Shown piece by piece: positions 14,848-15,778 of a stretch of 15,778 nt of DNA (its first letter is position 1; each line of letters begins with the position of its first letter). Location: the NCBI GenBank assembly GCA_030049955.1, contig JASIJX010000621.1:1-15778 (forward strand), in the 5' to 3' direction. The translations under genes and the position numbers were made by a program. Origin of the DNA: Acidobacteriaceae bacterium. Lineage in GTDB: Bacteria > Acidobacteriota > Terriglobia > Terriglobales > Acidobacteriaceae. The notes below the pieces were generated by a model. It was not told where the DNA came from and did not search any database. It saw nothing but the letters and a program-made list of their open reading frames with translations.

Positions 14848-15282
14848 ATGAGCCAGCCCGATCTTTCGAAGCGCCCGTTTTCGCTCCACTGCGAGCGCGC
14901 GATGGAAGCTGCGCCGGCGGTGCTGTTTCGCGCCTGGACGGAGCAGTTCAACCGCTGGTTTGCCGTGCCCGGTACGGTGTGGATGAAGGCCGAGACCGGG
15001 GCCGCGTTTTTCTTTGAGACCGAGTTCGAGGGCGAGCGTCACCCGCATTATGGGCGATTTCTCCGGCTCGAGCCGAACCAACGCGTGGAGCTGACCTGGA
15101 TGACAGCGGCGACTCTGGGCGCCGAGACCGTGGTGACGGTGGAGCTGGCAGCGCAGGGCGAAGGGACGCTCCTGCGGCTGACCCACGCGGGGTTTCCGGA
15201 TGAGGAATCGAAGAAGCGCCATGAGCTGGCATGGCCGATGGTGCTCGAGCACATGGACAGAAAGATGAAGAGCAGCGGTTGA
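14848..15282 (+). CDS. SRPBCC / AHSA1-like (START-fold) domain protein
   Basis: Cytoplasmic protein of 144 residues with the pattern of the AHSA1-like SRPBCC superfamily. This is a ligand-binding helix-grip fold, with the segments [34 protein letters not shown] and a C-terminal helix including [13 protein letters not shown]. Members bind hydrophobic ligands or act as stress or regulatory proteins; no specific function can be given. There is no signal peptide. The ATG has GGAGG 9 nt upstream. It is transcribed divergently from the his operon and followed 58 nt later by a small exported protein gene, with a GC-rich dyad GCCGGC-GCGT-GCCGGC (15302-15317) between them but no T-tract. Confidence 0.8.
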   Translation: MSQPDLSKRPFSLHCERAMEAAPAVLFRAWTEQFNRWFAVPGTVWMKAETGAAFFFETEFEGERHPHYGRFLRLEPNQRVELTWMTAATLGAETVVTVELAAQGEGTLLRLTHAGFPDEESKKRHELAWPMVLEHMDRKMKSSG

Positions 15283-15340
15283 GGGGCGGCGCAGGCGAGC
15301 AGCCGGCGCGTGCCGGCGGCGTTGGCTCCGGGAGAAGGAA

Positions 15341-15667
15341 ATGGTGCGCGAGGGATGGAGAGTTGCGCTGATTGCGGCCGTCATGGCTTGTGCCGGCATG
15401 GCAGGAGTGGCGCAGACTGCGGGCCAGGGCCCGCCGGCCGGTGCAAAACCGCGGCCAGCGGCGCCTCCGGAGGCGCGCGTCGACATCAATCACGCGACCG
15501 CGTCCGAGCTGATGCAGGTTCCCGGCATGACCGAAACCTGGGCGGCGCGGATTGTGCGCTTCCGGCCGTATCGCACCAAGCAGGATTTGCTCGACAAAGG
15601 CGTGGTGACCAGCCAGGTGTATGACCGGATCAAGGATTACGTGATCGCCCACAAAGACATTCAGTAG
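15341..15667 (+). CDS. Small exported ComEA-like helix-hairpin-helix protein
   Basis: Protein of 108 residues with a short N-terminal signal (WRVALIAAVMACAGMAGVAQ, cleavage likely near residue 24). A Pro/Ala-rich linker and then a helix-hairpin-helix unit follow. VDINHATASELMQVPGMTE (47-65) matches the ComEA-type repeat, continued by AARIVRFRPYRTKQDLL and a second helix pair to the end. HhH domains bind DNA backbone non-specifically. Exported single-domain versions are related to ComEA, the periplasmic DNA receptor for transformation. Whether this one binds DNA is not shown. A lipoprotein reading (VMAC at 14-17) is possible but the box is poor. The SD GGAGAAGG precedes the ATG closely. Confidence 0.8.
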   Translation: MVREGWRVALIAAVMACAGMAGVAQTAGQGPPAGAKPRPAAPPEARVDINHATASELMQVPGMTETWAARIVRFRPYRTKQDLLDKGVVTSQVYDRIKDYVIAHKDIQ

Positions 15668-15707
15668 CTCCGCGCGCGATGCCCCCAACCCGGAACGGAA
15701 GCCGCAC

Positions 15708-15735
15708 GCCGGGAGCGCGCCGCCCGGCCTTTCTC
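15708..15735 (+). terminator. Possible weak terminator after the HhH gene
   Basis: GCCGGG (15708-15713) pairs with CCCGGC (15723-15728) around a 9-nt loop, followed by CTTTCTC. The T-tract is poor, so this may be a chance GC-rich dyad. The rest of the final 111 bp shows no clear gene. A frame opening at an ATG at 15679 stays open to the window edge but has no ribosome binding site and a Pro/Arg-rich, non-descript translation. Confidence 0.3.
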
Positions 15736-15778
15736 AGCAACCCTCCGGAACCGGCCTGGTGCGGGCGAAGCGTGCCAG

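Noticed and set aside
14804..14867. AGCC tetranucleotide repeat as a phase-variation tract
   Set aside because: The copies are few and interrupted, so slipped-strand switching is unlikely.
14725..15688. Long minus-strand open frames (254 and 246 residues) opposite the SRPBCC and HhH genes
   Set aside because: Their translations are low-complexity Arg/Pro/Ala, while the plus strand has two genes with good ribosome binding sites and recognisable domains.
15679..15778. Start of another gene at the window edge
   Set aside because: There is no SD, the composition is Pro/Arg-rich and only 33 codons are visible; support is insufficient.

Overview
The window looks like a chromosomal segment of a GC-rich, Gram-negative-type bacterium. 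A TonB-dependent outer-membrane receptor with a TonB box shows there is an outer membrane. The overall gene style (an MFS_3/EntS-like exporter, a cellulose-synthase-like GT2, a divergent short HisA) reminds me of Acidobacteriaceae. That placement is inferred from protein resemblance, not demonstrated. No mobile elements, tRNA/rRNA genes or CRISPR arrays are visible.

Layout. (1) Positions 1-2725, plus strand: the 3' part of a membrane GT2 glycosyltransferase, followed directly by an MFS exporter. (2) Positions 2733-7125, plus strand: a TPP riboswitch with a recognisable Shine-Dalgarno-sequestering expression platform, then three overlapping genes: a TonB-dependent receptor, an APH/choline-kinase-like phosphotransferase and a PnuC-family (PnuT-type) permease. 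Together they read as a thiamin uptake-and-trapping operon: outer-membrane import, inner-membrane import, phosphorylation. (3) Positions 14751-7110, minus strand: a histidine operon hisI-G-D-C-B-H-F-A with nearly every junction overlapping, followed after 70 bp by a D-2-hydroxyacid dehydrogenase gene. hisE is absent. Upstream of hisI is a classical transcription attenuator: a good -35 element, a 25-residue leader peptide with six His codons (five consecutive), mutually exclusive helices and an intrinsic terminator with a six-T tract. The promoter sits so close to the leader ATG that the leader mRNA is probably leaderless or nearly so. (4) Positions 14848-15667, plus strand: an SRPBCC/AHSA1-like protein and a small exported ComEA-like helix-hairpin-helix protein, divergent from the his operon.

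The two regulatory RNAs are the strongest non-coding signals. The thiamin operon seems to be sensed by ligand (TPP) at the level of translation initiation. The his operon seems to be sensed by charged tRNA-His through leader-peptide translation at the level of transcription termination. The least described part is the predicted thiamin kinase: an APH-fold kinase sandwiched between a receptor and a PnuT-type permease under a TPP riboswitch.
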